Numbered from the stretch's first letter, positions 47,196 through 57,407 are shown. The stretch is DNA of 64,000 nt from Gammaproteobacteria bacterium (GCA_016744395.1 JADGEK010000009.1:1-64000); one strand, 5' to 3'. Program-made: numbers and translations. Notes: generated by a model from the letters alone, not told the origin.

Positions 47196-47400
47196 TTGTG
47201 GTGCTTTATCCAAATAAAAAGTGATAAAGCAGGGAAGTTGGTTAAATGCCAACGCTGCCCCCGCAACGGTAATTGATTGTACAATAGTAAAGCCACTGTC
47301 CAGTGCTTCCAATGAAGAAGCTTTGAATGGGAAGGAACTATTCATACGTAAGAATCTCTTTATAAATTCTTACCCCTCATAAGCCCGGAGACCGACCATT
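47196..47400 (+). promoter_or_regulatory. cobalamin riboswitch
   Basis: The core elements of the adenosyl/methyl-cobalamin aptamer appear in order: AAAGCAGGGAAG near 47226, the near-invariant GCTGCCCCCGCAACGGTAA at 47254-47272, GCCACTGTCCAGTG near 47292, GGGAAGG near 47330 and the B12 box AAGCCCGGAGACCGACC at 47381-47397. A perfect eight-pair side hairpin (GTAAGAAT...ATTCTTAC) lies at 47348-47373. It precedes a BtuB-type receptor gene by about 170 bases, a leader long enough for an expression platform, which I cannot resolve by eye. High B12 is expected to shut off the uptake operon. Confidence 0.93.
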
Positions 47401-47571
47401 AAAATCACTCTTAGCTATGCGGTGGGCGTGCAACGGGTCAGTTTGCCAATCGTTGCTAAACTCACTATCTGGCTTTCTTGATCCTTTTGCTCTATAGCAC
47501 ATAATTTGTATCTTACCCCTGCATTATAATTTACTTTTTCATTCACACGGGGTGTGTGTTCAGGGATCATT

Positions 47572-49455
47572 ATGACTCAAAAATCACCTAATTTATTAAC
47601 GCCATCAACTATTACTTGCTTACTACTATCAAGTTTTCATCTTGCGACTGTACATGCTGAACAAAATCAAGATAATTCAGAAATTGTGGTGACTGCCAAT
47701 CGTACAGCCAATACAGTCGATGAAACATTAGCACCAGTCACTATTATTACCAAAGAAGATATCGCACGCACGCAAGCAAGTTCTTTACCAGAGTTATTGC
47801 AAACCACTCCAGGATTAAGTTTTACTGGAAGTGGTGGCTTTGGAAGTGCATCAGGGTTTTCAATGCGAGGCACTAATACCGATCACATTCTTTATCTCAT
47901 TGATGGTGTCCCTATAGGTTCTGCAACCAGTGGCCAGACTTCCATTCAGTACATTCCTATTGCACAGATTGAACGCATTGAAGTGGTAAGAGGCCCGCGC
48001 TCCAGTTTATATGGTTCGGATGCTATTGGGGGAGTTGTACAAATATTTACTCGTAGATCAGGTGAAGAAAACTTAACTGCCAGTGCAGGTTATGGTTCAG
48101 ATAACACCAAAGAAATGACAGCCAACTATTCAAATGGTAATGAAAATTCTCACTTTTCAAGTGGCGTTTCAATTTTCAATACCGAAGGATATGATTTTTA
48201 TGGTTATAAGACAGGCTTCCCCGCACCCACTGCAAATCCTGCCGATCAGGATGATGATAGTTATAGCAATTATTCACTTTCTTTAAATGGTGATCACAAA
48301 CTGACAAACTCATTAAAGCTCTCGGGCTTGTTTTTACGTAGCCAGGGTGAAAATGAATTTGATGGCTACGCTAATAAAGATTCATATACAGATTTCACCA
48401 GTCAAGTAATGAGTGGGACTCTGGGTTATCAAGCCAATGAACTATGGAATACACAGCTAACAATCAGTCGCAGTTATGATAAGCAGTATAATCAATTGGA
48501 AGATAACACCTCAAAAACTCGTTTTAATACAAGCTCTGATTTAATCAGCTGGCAAAACAATATCATTGTTCGAGATTATGATCTATTAACTTTGGGCTTG
48601 GATTATAAAGAAGATAAAGTAGACAGTAGCTCTAATTACACGGAAGACAGTCGTTGGAATCAAGCTGCTTTTGTTCAATATCAATACGTTGGTGATGTGT
48701 TCAATACCCAAGTGTCTTTTCGGTATGATGATAATGAATCCTTTGGTTCTCATAATACCTGGAGTTTTGCTACAGGGTTTAACCTCGATGAAAACGTTCG
48801 TGTGACCACTTCTTATGGGACTGCATTTAAAGCCCCTACATTCAATGATTTATACTGGCCCGCTGATTCTTTTTTTAAAGGTAACCCAGATTTGAAGCCA
48901 GAAGAATCAGAAAGTTTTGATTTTGGTCTTGAACTAACAACAGGTGAAACACTGTGGACTGCCCACTACTTTGACACCAATGTGACTAACCTGATTGCCT
49001 ACGTGAATTCCTACCCATCTATCAGCATGATGGAGAACGTCAATAAAGCCAATATCAGTGGTTTTGAGCTCACAGTGGCAACCAATATTTATGGCTGGCA
49101 GTTAACAGGTAATGCTTCTTTTATAGATCCCACTGACGATGAAACAGGGCTTATGTTATCCAGAAGAAGCAAAAGAAACCTGAATATTTCCCTGGATAAA
49201 ACGACAGGCGCTTTCAGTTATGGGGCCTCAGTCATTGCCAGCTCAGAACGATTCAATAAAACCAATGAAAGAGAACAACTGCCTGGTTTTGGCCTGATGA
49301 ACATCAGGGCCGCATGGGAAATAAACAAACAATGGACTATCAAAGCAAAAGTTGATAACCTTTTTGATAAAGAATATGCACTGACTCAAAATGGCGGCTT
49401 TGACTATAATCAACCTGATCGATTTGTCTTTACGTCAATTCATTATCAAATGTAA
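47572..49455 (+). CDS. btuB: TonB-dependent vitamin B12 receptor, BtuB-like
   Basis: Outer-membrane receptor of 627 residues from the ATG at 47572 (AGGGA six bases upstream); a GTG further upstream is possible. After a signal peptide (cleavage near VHA) there is a TonB-box region (NSEIVVTANR), a plug (SSLPELLQTTPGLSF, FSMRGTNTDHILYLIDGVPIG, IAQIERIEVVRGPRSSLYGSDAIGGVVQIFTRR) and a barrel ending FVFTSIHYQM. Length and plug match BtuB (about 600). The riboswitch upstream and btuCDF-like genes downstream make B12 the substrate with good confidence. Confidence 0.92.
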   Translation: MTQKSPNLLTPSTITCLLLSSFHLATVHAEQNQDNSEIVVTANRTANTVDETLAPVTIITKEDIARTQASSLPELLQTTPGLSFTGSGGFGSASGFSMRGTNTDHILYLIDGVPIGSATSGQTSIQYIPIAQIERIEVVRGPRSSLYGSDAIGGVVQIFTRRSGEENLTASAGYGSDNTKEMTANYSNGNENSHFSSGVSIFNTEGYDFYGYKTGFPAPTANPADQDDDSYSNYSLSLNGDHKLTNSLKLSGLFLRSQGENEFDGYANKDSYTDFTSQVMSGTLGYQANELWNTQLTISRSYDKQYNQLEDNTSKTRFNTSSDLISWQNNIIVRDYDLLTLGLDYKEDKVDSSSNYTEDSRWNQAAFVQYQYVGDVFNTQVSFRYDDNESFGSHNTWSFATGFNLDENVRVTTSYGTAFKAPTFNDLYWPADSFFKGNPDLKPEESESFDFGLELTTGETLWTAHYFDTNVTNLIAYVNSYPSISMMENVNKANISGFELTVATNIYGWQLTGNASFIDPTDDETGLMLSRRSKRNLNISLDKTTGAFSYGASVIASSERFNKTNEREQLPGFGLMNIRAAWEINKQWTIKAKVDNLFDKEYALTQNGGFDYNQPDRFVFTSIHYQM

Positions 49456-49519
49456 GCACTTTCCTGCTATCCTCTTTTTCGAGTTAAATTGAGGATAGTA
49501 ATGAGATTTATATAACTGA

Positions 49520-50509
49520 ATGAAGTTAAAAAAGCATCCATTAATATTTTTAAGCAGTCTTATTCTGCTGGTTTTTCTGAGTTTTAATTTTGCCCTGCTC
49601 ACTGGTTCAGGCAACCTGTCATCTCAAGAATTCTTTTCTCTTTTCTTTTCCCTAATCGATGGAACGGCTTCGCCTTTACATCAAAGTTTAGTGTTTGAAT
49701 TGCGTTTGCCAAGAGCTCTGGCTGCTTTTGCAGCAGGTGCCCTACTCTCAATTGCTGGTGTTTTAATGCAAGTGCTATTAAGAAACCCATTAGCCGACCC
49801 CTATGTACTGGGCGTCTCAGGTGGTTCGGCATTGGCAGCCCTACTGGCAATGCTTATGGGGTTTAATACCTTATGGCTCACAGGCAGTGCTTTCTTAGGG
49901 GCATTATTATCCATTTTTCTGGTTTTCTCATTTGCTCATAGCCAAGGTTGCTGGACCATTTCCAGACTATTACTCACAGGAATCATTTTAGCTTCAGGCT
50001 GGGGTGCCTTAATCAGTTTCGTATTGGTCATCTCACCACCCGAAAAAATTCATGGCATGTTGTTCTGGCTTATGGGTGACCTCAGTTATGACAGGCCGTT
50101 ATTACCGTCTTATTTAATTTTGCTATTTGGTTTTATCTTTACAATGGCAATCAGCCGTCAACTTAACATTCTATTGTGGGGAGATATACAGGCAGGTAGT
50201 CTTGGCATTAACATTAGGCGACTGAGAACATACATCTTTTTTATATCCTCATTACTCACTGCTGGCGCCATCACATTGGCGGGCAGCATTGGTTTTGTGG
50301 GCTTAGTCATACCTCATCTGGTACGTCTGATGATTGGTACCGATCACCGCTTACTTATCCCTGCCAGTGCACTGATGGGTGGTGCTTTATTGATTATTGC
50401 AGATACCTTAGCCAGAACCATGTTATCGCCACAACAATTACCCGTGGGTGTTCTCACTGCTTTAATCGGTGTGCCGCTGTTTCTTTATTTATTAAAAAGG
50501 AGCCAATAA
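49520..50509 (+). CDS. btuC: B12 ABC transporter permease
   Basis: FecCD/BtuC-type inner-membrane permease, 329 residues, about ten hydrophobic helices. Family motifs include LRLPRALAAFAAGALLSIAGVLMQVLLRNPLADPYVLGVSGGSA, GWGALISFVLV and AGSIGFVGLVIPHLVRLMIGTDHR. It follows btuB by 64 bases and precedes the ATPase gene by one base. Siderophore permeases share the fold; the riboswitch-driven operon points to cobalamin or cobinamide. Confidence 0.92.
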   Translation: MKLKKHPLIFLSSLILLVFLSFNFALLTGSGNLSSQEFFSLFFSLIDGTASPLHQSLVFELRLPRALAAFAAGALLSIAGVLMQVLLRNPLADPYVLGVSGGSALAALLAMLMGFNTLWLTGSAFLGALLSIFLVFSFAHSQGCWTISRLLLTGIILASGWGALISFVLVISPPEKIHGMLFWLMGDLSYDRPLLPSYLILLFGFIFTMAISRQLNILLWGDIQAGSLGINIRRLRTYIFFISSLLTAGAITLAGSIGFVGLVIPHLVRLMIGTDHRLLIPASALMGGALLIIADTLARTMLSPQQLPVGVLTALIGVPLFLYLLKRSQ

Positions 50510-50510
50510 A

Positions 50511-51299
50511 ATGTCTCTGAAAATAAAGAATTTAAGCCTTTCAATTGCTGATAAAGCCGTATGTACTCAACTGGATATCAGTTTTAATCCTGGTGAGTTT
50601 TGGGGCATAATGGGCGTTAATGGCGCAGGTAAAACAACACTTTTACAAACCATCATCGGACTTCCCAATCACAGTACACAACTCAATTCAGATTCAGGGA
50701 AAATTACTCTGAATGAACTCAATATCTATGATTACAAACGACTGGAGTTGGCAAAAAATATAGGATTGATGTTGCAGGAATATGAGTATAATTTTCCTTC
50801 AACCGTGCTTGAAGCCACATTGATTGGACGTCACCCGTTTATAAATAATTGGCAATGGGAAAATAAAAATGATAAAACCCTTGCAAATAAGGCCTTAGAT
50901 GCAGTGGGCATGGCCAGTTTTTCTGAACGCTCTGTCAATACACTGTCAGGTGGAGAAAAAAGACGATTGAATTTAGCTACTCTTTTGACTCAAAATCCTG
51001 ATTATTATTTACTAGATGAGCCCGTTAATCACCTCGATTTAAAAGCCCAGCTCGAAATTTTAAGCCTGCTAAAAAATATATTTAAACAGAAAAAACAATG
51101 TGGCATCATGGTCATTCATGATCCCAATCTGGCGTATCGGTACTGCGATCACATGCTATTACTGTATGATAATGGCCAATGGATATCAGGTAAGACACAA
51201 GATATTCTAACTCAGGACAACCTCAGCCGTTTATATCACTGCCCTATTCATCAATTAAATGATGAACAACACACTCTTTTTGTGCCTTTGCACGCTTGA
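50511..51299 (+). CDS. btuD: B12 ABC transporter ATP-binding protein
   Basis: 262-residue ATPase of the BtuD/FepC class. Walker A is GVNGAGKTT (near residues 36-44), the Q-loop QEYEYNF, the signature LSGGEKRRLNLATLL and Walker B YYLLDEPVNHLDLKAQ with the switch HDPNLAYRYCDH. It begins just after btuC. The gene end nearly abuts btuF, so the three ABC genes are surely one transcript. Confidence 0.92.
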   Translation: MSLKIKNLSLSIADKAVCTQLDISFNPGEFWGIMGVNGAGKTTLLQTIIGLPNHSTQLNSDSGKITLNELNIYDYKRLELAKNIGLMLQEYEYNFPSTVLEATLIGRHPFINNWQWENKNDKTLANKALDAVGMASFSERSVNTLSGGEKRRLNLATLLTQNPDYYLLDEPVNHLDLKAQLEILSLLKNIFKQKKQCGIMVIHDPNLAYRYCDHMLLLYDNGQWISGKTQDILTQDNLSRLYHCPIHQLNDEQHTLFVPLHA

Positions 51300-51312
51300 A
51301 ACAGAACCAATA

Positions 51313-52221
51313 ATGACCCACAAACACACCTTGAAAAATCCATTTCATCCAGACACTCTTATCAATTTTTTTATTATTTTTTGTTACTTAGCGGTGAGCA
51401 CACCTGTTTGGGCACAAGTCCAGGTAGTTGATGATTCAGGCCAAATAATCACTCTGAAACAGCCCGCGAAAACAATCATCAGTTTATCGCCTGGACTGAC
51501 TGAATTAATTAGCTCTGCAGGTGGCCTGCCACTACTCAAGGGAGTCGTTAGCTATAGTGACTATCCTGAAGCAGCAAAACAGTTACCACAAGTGGGCAGC
51601 TATAATGCATTAGATATCGAAAAAATTCTGGTAATGCAACCCGATTTAGTCATTGCCTGGCAAAGTGGTAACCCTAAGCATCAGGTAGAGCAATTAAAAA
51701 AACTGGGACTCACCGTTTACATCAGTGAACCCAATGATTTTATGGACATCCCTGTCACTATAAAAAAACTGGGGAAGTTAATGGCGACTGAAGAAATTGC
51801 CAAAAAAAATGCTGAGAGTTTCATTAGGCAATTTGAAGCTCTTAAACAAACCTATCCAAATAACAAAAATAAACAAAGCATTTTTATTCAAATCTGGAAT
51901 AATCCTGTTATGAGTGTCAATGAAAAACATCTGATATCAAAAGTCATTACATTTTGCGGAGGCAGCAACATCTTTGCCAAGGCAAAAGGTTTAACTCTTG
52001 AACCTTCAATTGAGTCCATATTGGAAAACAACCCCAAAATTATTATTGCTACTGGTATGGCAGACACGTCAAAAGCATGGCTGAAAAGATGGGAACAATG
52101 GGGGTTTTTAGATGCCGTTAAAAATAAACGATTATACGCGACTAACCCCGATCATCTCGTACGACACACCCCAAGAATAATACTGGGCATTAAAGACATC
52201 TGTAGAATTATTAATAGATGA
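51313..52221 (+). CDS. btuF: B12-binding periplasmic protein
   Basis: Periplasmic binding protein of about 302 residues from the ATG at 51313, 13 bases after the btuD stop; an upstream ATG at 51259 would overlap btuD and put a poor signal sequence first. Signal peptide ends at PVWA. The TroA/BtuF-type fold shows in IISLSPGLTELISSAGGLPLLKGVVSYSDYPEAAKQLPQVGSYNALDIEKILVMQPDLVIAW and GFLDAVKNKRLYATNPDHLVRHTPRI. SYSDYPEAAKxLPxVG is a typical BtuF segment. The stop faces hemC, 30 bases away. Confidence 0.9.
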   Translation: MTHKHTLKNPFHPDTLINFFIIFCYLAVSTPVWAQVQVVDDSGQIITLKQPAKTIISLSPGLTELISSAGGLPLLKGVVSYSDYPEAAKQLPQVGSYNALDIEKILVMQPDLVIAWQSGNPKHQVEQLKKLGLTVYISEPNDFMDIPVTIKKLGKLMATEEIAKKNAESFIRQFEALKQTYPNNKNKQSIFIQIWNNPVMSVNEKHLISKVITFCGGSNIFAKAKGLTLEPSIESILENNPKIIIATGMADTSKAWLKRWEQWGFLDAVKNKRLYATNPDHLVRHTPRIILGIKDICRIINR

Positions 52222-52250
52222 AGGCTTTTCTTTTCAATCACCACTCAAGA

Positions 52251-53186
52251 TTACAGTCCGTTTTTATAGACTTCAGCTAAAATCTCTTTCGCGCCTCTGG
52301 AGAGTAAGTCATCTGCAAGCTCAATTCCCATTTTTTCAGCATCACTGGCAAGACCTGCAATAGTGCCTTCAACCAACTCTTTGCCATCTGGAGAACCAAC
52401 AAAAGCACGCATGGATAAATTATCACCGTCTAATTCTGCAAAGCCACCAATAGGCACCTGACAGCCACCTTCCAAACGTTTATTTAAGGCACGTTCAGCG
52501 GTCAGGCGAATGGTGGTTTCATCATGTGCCAGTGCAGAAATTAATTCATGGGTTTGCTCATCATTAATACGGCACTCAATACCAACAGCTCCCTGTCCCA
52601 TAGCGGGTAAACTTTGCTCTGTCGATAGGTAACTGGTAATACGGTCTTTCATTTCAAGACGAATCAAACCTGCTGCCGCTAAAATAATCGCATCATATTC
52701 ACCATCATCCAGTTTCTTTAGGCGAGTATTGACATTGCCGCGTAAAAATTTAATTTGTAAATCTGGGCGGTATTTCAGTAACTGGCTCTGACGGCGCAGA
52801 CTGGAAGTACCCACCACTGAACCCCTGGGTAAATCATCCAACTGGGAAAAAGTGTTTGAAACAAAAGCATCTCTGGGATCTTCACGCTCACAAATCACTG
52901 CAAGATGCAGACCTTGAGGAAACTCAACAGGGACATCTTTCATTGAGTGGACAGCAATATCAGCATCACCTGCGAGCAGACCTTCTTCCAATTCTTTAAC
53001 AAATAATCCTTTGCCGCCGACTTTAGCCAACGGTACATCCAGGATTTTATCCCCTTTAGAAACCATTTTGACTAATTCAACTTCCAAGTCATCGTGTTTT
53101 GCAAGTAATTCATCTCGGACAAAATAAGCCTGCCATAATGCCAGGGGGCTTTTTCGGGTTGCAATTTTGATTGTTTTTTTGCTCAT
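52251..53186 (-). CDS. hemC: hydroxymethylbilane synthase (porphobilinogen deaminase)
   Basis: Joins four porphobilinogens into hydroxymethylbilane for haem and related tetrapyrroles. The 311-residue protein has the standard N terminus ([20 protein letters not shown]), [40 protein letters not shown], and the dipyrromethane-carrying cysteine in [14 protein letters not shown] (near residue 242). The gene stands alone with no hemD behind it, contrary to the common hemCD arrangement. Nothing is recognised in the 229 bases to the next gene. Confidence 0.97.
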   Translation of the reverse strand: MSKKTIKIATRKSPLALWQAYFVRDELLAKHDDLEVELVKMVSKGDKILDVPLAKVGGKGLFVKELEEGLLAGDADIAVHSMKDVPVEFPQGLHLAVICEREDPRDAFVSNTFSQLDDLPRGSVVGTSSLRRQSQLLKYRPDLQIKFLRGNVNTRLKKLDDGEYDAIILAAAGLIRLEMKDRITSYLSTEQSLPAMGQGAVGIECRINDEQTHELISALAHDETTIRLTAERALNKRLEGGCQVPIGGFAELDGDNLSMRAFVGSPDGKELVEGTIAGLASDAEKMGIELADDLLSRGAKEILAEVYKNGL

Positions 53187-53415
53187 AATGCTCTGTCAAC
53201 TAAAGTGTATTTATAAAAGAAGCAATTGTACCAGACTCATGAAAGATTCTCATTTTTTAGTTCTAATGAAATATAAACTATTTGTTTTGATCTATTGTCT
53301 TTATAAATACTGACTTATAGTTCGCGGGACAAGCCAGCAATACATTGAGCAATATTGTGACTCAGTCTAAAAGAGTGGCCATTGATGTCGTACTTTCTGA
53401 CATGTGCCCTATTGA

Positions 53416-54195
53416 TTAATCTGAATTAAGTTTCAGTTTTAATTTTAAAACAAACTGTTGCAAGCTTATATTATCAGGATCGAGTTCTAATAACTTTTCC
53501 GCATAATGATAGGCTTCTGCAGAATTATCATTATCCTGATTAATCGATACCAAAGCCGTTATAATTTCTTTATCAGCAGGATGTAACAAATAGGCTTTAT
53601 TTAAAATAACCAAAGCCTCTTCAGGTCGTTGATATGAATTCATAGCAATACCGTAAACATAACTGTAATGAGGATTTTCTGGCGCTAACAAAGCGGCATG
53701 AGCCAAGGAAACAATAGCCTCTGAAAGCAGTCTTAAGCGCACCTGAATGAGCCCTGTTTCATGATAGATATCAGCATTATCAGGTATCTTCGTTATGCCA
53801 TTTTGCAAGACTTGAAGCGCATCTTTTTCTCGATTTAAATTACTGTAAAAAGTGGCTAGCTTTAGCCAGACACCTGGTGTATCAGATTTGACTTGAAGTG
53901 CCTGACGATAAGCTCTTTCTGTCTCCAGATAGTTGCCCAATTCATAATAGGTGTCTGCTGAATGCATCAAAAGTTGAGATAACTCTTCTGCGGATGGCGT
54001 TCTTGGTACAAATCGTTCATGATGAAGACATGAACTTTGATAATCTAATAAAACAGGATGATCAAGGCATTTCTCAGACGATCCAGCTCGCCCTAATGAC
54101 TCCTGAGAAAAAGACAAGCCATAGGAATTTACAGAACTGAGTAAAATCAATGAGCAGAGAATAAATTTATCAGTCAAAATACTTCCAAAGCACAA
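53416..54195 (-). CDS. exported TPR-repeat protein
   Basis: A 259-residue protein with a hydrophobic N-terminal segment (KFILCSLILLSSVNSYGLSF) suggesting export, then at least four tetratricopeptide repeats from about residue 80 (HSADTYYELGNYLETERAYRQAL, LATFYSNLNREKDALQVL, HETGLIQVRLRLLSEAIVSLA, YHYAEKLLELDPDN). TPR proteins are scaffolds; no partner is evident. The pre-TPR segment contains two cysteines (EKCLDH, SSCLHH). Confidence 0.75.
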   Translation of the reverse strand: MCFGSILTDKFILCSLILLSSVNSYGLSFSQESLGRAGSSEKCLDHPVLLDYQSSCLHHERFVPRTPSAEELSQLLMHSADTYYELGNYLETERAYRQALQVKSDTPGVWLKLATFYSNLNREKDALQVLQNGITKIPDNADIYHETGLIQVRLRLLSEAIVSLAHAALLAPENPHYSYVYGIAMNSYQRPEEALVILNKAYLLHPADKEIITALVSINQDNDNSAEAYHYAEKLLELDPDNISLQQFVLKLKLKLNSD

Positions 54196-54295
54196 ATGAT
54201 TAGAATAGCATCCAATGTAACAAAATAATGCCTTTAGTTAAAAATTATGTAAAATATACTTCATTAAACCCATTTTATGACGAATTGCAGCCTAT

Positions 54296-55435
54296 ATGAG
54301 AACGATACTTCAAGATACAATTTTAACACAACGTAAAATTCTGGTTGATTTACTGAAACAACCTCTGTCAAAACTGGTTTTAAAACTGGCAACTGACATC
54401 ACAAATACTGTTAAATTAGAAGCCGCTTTGCACGAAGCATTCCCCGTTTTTCAACATTGTAAATACCTCTATATCATGGATAACAATGGTATTCAGATCA
54501 CACAGACTATTTTAGCTCATAGCAGTGAATCCAGAAGCCTGGGTAGAGATCGTTCCAAACGTCCCTATATGCTGCATGACTTCTCTGTCGATGACTTTTC
54601 ACTGTCAGAAGCTTATATCAGTAAACACAATAAACGTCCATCAGTCACAGCAATTCATGTGATTAAAGATCACCAAAACACTCTCATTGGCTACCTGGGA
54701 GTAGACTATGATTTAAGAGAATTGCCAGGCACCAATCACCTTTATAAAGAGAACTATAAATGGCAGCAAATTAAAGGCGATCCAGCCATTCGCAGTGGTC
54801 TTTTTGCACAACAACGAATGCAAAGTGATATGGATAATCATCTTGAAAATGTGTTCGCCCTCATGCAGGCACTAATTTGTGAACACGGTGTTTTTCATGG
54901 AAAGTTTCATTTTTCCAGTAGCCGAACGACCATCTGGCTATTTGATGATCCTTATAACTATCGCCTTTTAAGCATGAATGAATTGAATGATCCTGATATC
55001 TGTCTGGCTTACCCGCGACATCCATATTCTGAACTTGCACAAGTGCCTGAGGCTGCTATACCAAAAATATTTGAATATTTCCAACAATTGCGTTTTGCAG
55101 ATGAAATCATTTATTTACGTGCAGGCTCTATTAATGTGGTCAATGGTATGATCAGTCTCAATTTTTCTTGTGACGGCTCTCATTATTTACCCTATCAAGA
55201 ATTTTTAAATAAAGGTATGGGATTTTGGTTTGGCACTGAGGAAATTGATCCCTTTCAATACGATGAACTCATTGAGATCATTTGCGGTAAAGGCTGTGAA
55301 TTTGTTTATAAACTCATTAAACAACACCGACAGGGAAATAAAGTAGAGGAACTGAGTAACATACCTCACGTTGAACAAGACAAAATAGTGAAAGAGCTGG
55401 AAACCATTATGCAGGTCTACAGTCATACCAATTAA
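54296..55435 (+). CDS. PDC/Cache-sensor domain protein
   Basis: A 379-residue soluble protein with a Cache-like (PDC) sensor in the first half: EAFPVFQHCKYLYIMDNNGIQIT, SLGRDRSKRPYMLHDF, SVTAIHVIKDHQNTLIGYLGVDYDLRELP. The second half contains a conserved region (GVFHGKFHFSSSRTTIWLFDDPYNYRLLS, LRFADEIIYLRAGSINVVNGMISLNFSCDGSHYLPY). I recognise it as a conserved 'PDC sensor domain-containing protein' of gammaproteobacteria with no assigned role. No membrane segment is visible, odd for a Cache domain. It stands alone, divergent from the TPR gene. Confidence 0.7.
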   Translation: MRTILQDTILTQRKILVDLLKQPLSKLVLKLATDITNTVKLEAALHEAFPVFQHCKYLYIMDNNGIQITQTILAHSSESRSLGRDRSKRPYMLHDFSVDDFSLSEAYISKHNKRPSVTAIHVIKDHQNTLIGYLGVDYDLRELPGTNHLYKENYKWQQIKGDPAIRSGLFAQQRMQSDMDNHLENVFALMQALICEHGVFHGKFHFSSSRTTIWLFDDPYNYRLLSMNELNDPDICLAYPRHPYSELAQVPEAAIPKIFEYFQQLRFADEIIYLRAGSINVVNGMISLNFSCDGSHYLPYQEFLNKGMGFWFGTEEIDPFQYDELIEIICGKGCEFVYKLIKQHRQGNKVEELSNIPHVEQDKIVKELETIMQVYSHTN

Positions 55436-55488
55436 AATTGAAAGTAACTACAGTAATGTCAACTTCATTAAGCGCATTATATTAAACT

Positions 55489-56058
55489 CTAAAGCGATTG
55501 AATAATGAGTAATGTTTGAGCGGACAGCTTATTATTCACAAATTGACCTGGATAAGAAAAAACCTGTTCCACTTTTCCAGAAAAAGTGGCATAAAGTTTC
55601 GTATGATCTAAGTGCCATTGCACATGGACTAATTTATTTTTGGCAGTCGCATATTGGGCCTTTGCTTTAGAATATAGAATTTGAGCTTGCTGAAGTTCCT
55701 GTTCTGACAGTACAGTTCTATCATATAGCTCTTCCGCCCTTTCAAACTCTTTTTTGGCTTCCACCTGATTTAATTGCTCAAAACTGAGTTTTGCCTTAGC
55801 CGCCAATAGATTACTCATAATCAAATCAGAATCAAATTCAAGCAGCAACTCACCTTTTTTAACCGTTTGACCCGAAGTCACATGCACCTTTTTTACCAGG
55901 CCTGTGATGGGTGAAGTTATTTCATAACCCGCAATTACAGTACCTTCTGCCAAAACATTAGTAGACCATAGCTGTACGCTAACAATTAGAAAGCAAGTCA
56001 ACAAAAAGATACAATGTTTTTTCGAGATATAAGACATAAGCGTTTGTTTTTTATTCAT
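55489..56058 (-). CDS. short HlyD/MFP-type periplasmic adaptor
   Basis: A 189-residue exported protein with a signal segment near residues 17-37 (LLTCFLIVSVQLWSTNVLA) and only the lipoyl-hairpin-lipoyl core of a membrane-fusion protein: ITSPITGLVKKVHVTSGQTVKKGELLLEFD, an alpha-hairpin of about 70 residues, then LYATFSGKVEQVFSYPGQFVNN. The barrel and membrane-proximal domains found in RND or HlyD adaptors (usually 300 or more residues) are absent. It ends right after the lipoyl half, with a normal stop, so it looks naturally short. It overlaps tolC by eight bases and is the last gene of the group. No pump gene follows. Confidence 0.78.
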   Translation of the reverse strand: MNKKQTLMSYISKKHCIFLLTCFLIVSVQLWSTNVLAEGTVIAGYEITSPITGLVKKVHVTSGQTVKKGELLLEFDSDLIMSNLLAAKAKLSFEQLNQVEAKKEFERAEELYDRTVLSEQELQQAQILYSKAKAQYATAKNKLVHVQWHLDHTKLYATFSGKVEQVFSYPGQFVNNKLSAQTLLIIQSL

Positions 56059-57406
56059 AATAATTCATTACATTCCCAAGAAGTGAATCCAGTTTTGCCC
56101 AGGAAACTGCCAGTTCAAAAAAAGTTTGTGCTTTAAAAAGTTGTGCTTGACTGAGTTCTACCATGGCATCCCCCAAGTCACTGGTCACTTCCAGCTCATA
56201 CAATGCTCTGCTTTTATCAAGATACAAATCACGATATTCCATATTAAAATCGGGATCCGAATATTGTTGTTTCAAGTCACTGATTTTAAGCCAGAGCTCT
56301 AAAACTTGCTGTTCCAGTTCATATTTGATTTGCAGTTTTTCTGCTTTTAATTGTATTAATTCCCCTGCTGCATGCTTGATTTTCGCATTTTCCTGACCTG
56401 CCTGATAAAGAGGTACCCTCACTTGAATACCTGCACGGTATTTATCAGAACTGCCTAAATCACGTGCATAGTCAGCAGCCTGTAAATGCACACTGAACAC
56501 GGGGTACTTTTCTGCTTGAAACGCACTGAGTTTCAAGCGCATGGACTCAAGCTCGTGTTCAACAGCAATGAGCCGGGGATTTTTTTTATTGGCCAGTATA
56601 TACAGCTGCTCAACATCTTCAAGTTTTCTACTCACCGATAAGGCAGGTAAAGCATCAAGGTTAGGTTTATCCAGTTTTATTGACAATTGACCAGGGTTAA
56701 TGAGTTGAGCAAGGCGATGACGAGTCGCTCGTTGATCACTTAAGGCCTGAGTACGCTCCCTACGAGTGGCCCGGTAATCATTTTCGACCTTTAGCAATTC
56801 AATATCGGATATTTGTTTTAATTCAAATCTAGAGCGAACCTTATCAAGAGAAACAAAGTCAACAGCCATTGCCTCATTGGCATGGTCATAAATAATGTCC
56901 GCCAATAACACATTAAAATAGGCCTGGAGAATACTCACCTTACGTTTTGAAACATAGTCCGTATACAATGATTCGACTGAGGCCAGATGAGACTTACTGG
57001 CTTGAATATTCGCACTGGTTCGACCAAAGTCGTACAGTCGTTTGTGTATATCAAGACTGAGCTTACTGTCATTTGTTTCACTGGAAGGCACAATACTGGA
57101 TGGATCCACATAGCGCAATCGGCCATTAATTTCAGCAAATATTCCCTCTTCAGATAAAGCCAAATCTTGGTCAGCCACAGCCATCTGGCGCTGCGCAGAA
57201 TAATTCATTATTTCAGGTGATTCAGCTCGCTCTGCTCGGGCTAAAGCATATTTTAACGTCAAAGGTTCTGGCATTGTCGCTTGTGAATACGTTCCCAAAG
57301 ACTCATTTTCTGAAAAGTCTGAAGCAACGACACTCAAAGGCAACGTCATAAAACAACCGATTACCCCCCAGGACATCACTGTATTTGAAAAAGAATATTT
57401 TACCAT
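56051..57406 (-). CDS. TolC-family outer-membrane efflux protein
   Basis: About 451 residues from the ATG at 57406, which has the signal peptide (SNTVMSWGVIGCFMTLPLSVVAS) at its start and lies one base after the preceding stop; an upstream ATG adds 26 residues inside the previous gene. The OEP pattern of long helical hairpins shows in LKYALARAERAESPEIMNYSAQRQ, KSHLASVESLYTDYV, RSRFELKQISDIELLKVEN and YRAGIQVRVPLYQAGQENAKI. The family forms the exit duct of type I secretion and efflux systems. A TolC and a short adaptor adjoin, yet the inner-membrane partner is missing here. Confidence 0.85.
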   Translation of the reverse strand: MVKYSFSNTVMSWGVIGCFMTLPLSVVASDFSENESLGTYSQATMPEPLTLKYALARAERAESPEIMNYSAQRQMAVADQDLALSEEGIFAEINGRLRYVDPSSIVPSSETNDSKLSLDIHKRLYDFGRTSANIQASKSHLASVESLYTDYVSKRKVSILQAYFNVLLADIIYDHANEAMAVDFVSLDKVRSRFELKQISDIELLKVENDYRATRRERTQALSDQRATRHRLAQLINPGQLSIKLDKPNLDALPALSVSRKLEDVEQLYILANKKNPRLIAVEHELESMRLKLSAFQAEKYPVFSVHLQAADYARDLGSSDKYRAGIQVRVPLYQAGQENAKIKHAAGELIQLKAEKLQIKYELEQQVLELWLKISDLKQQYSDPDFNMEYRDLYLDKSRALYELEVTSDLGDAMVELSQAQLFKAQTFFELAVSWAKLDSLLGNVMNYYE

Positions 57407-57407
57407 T

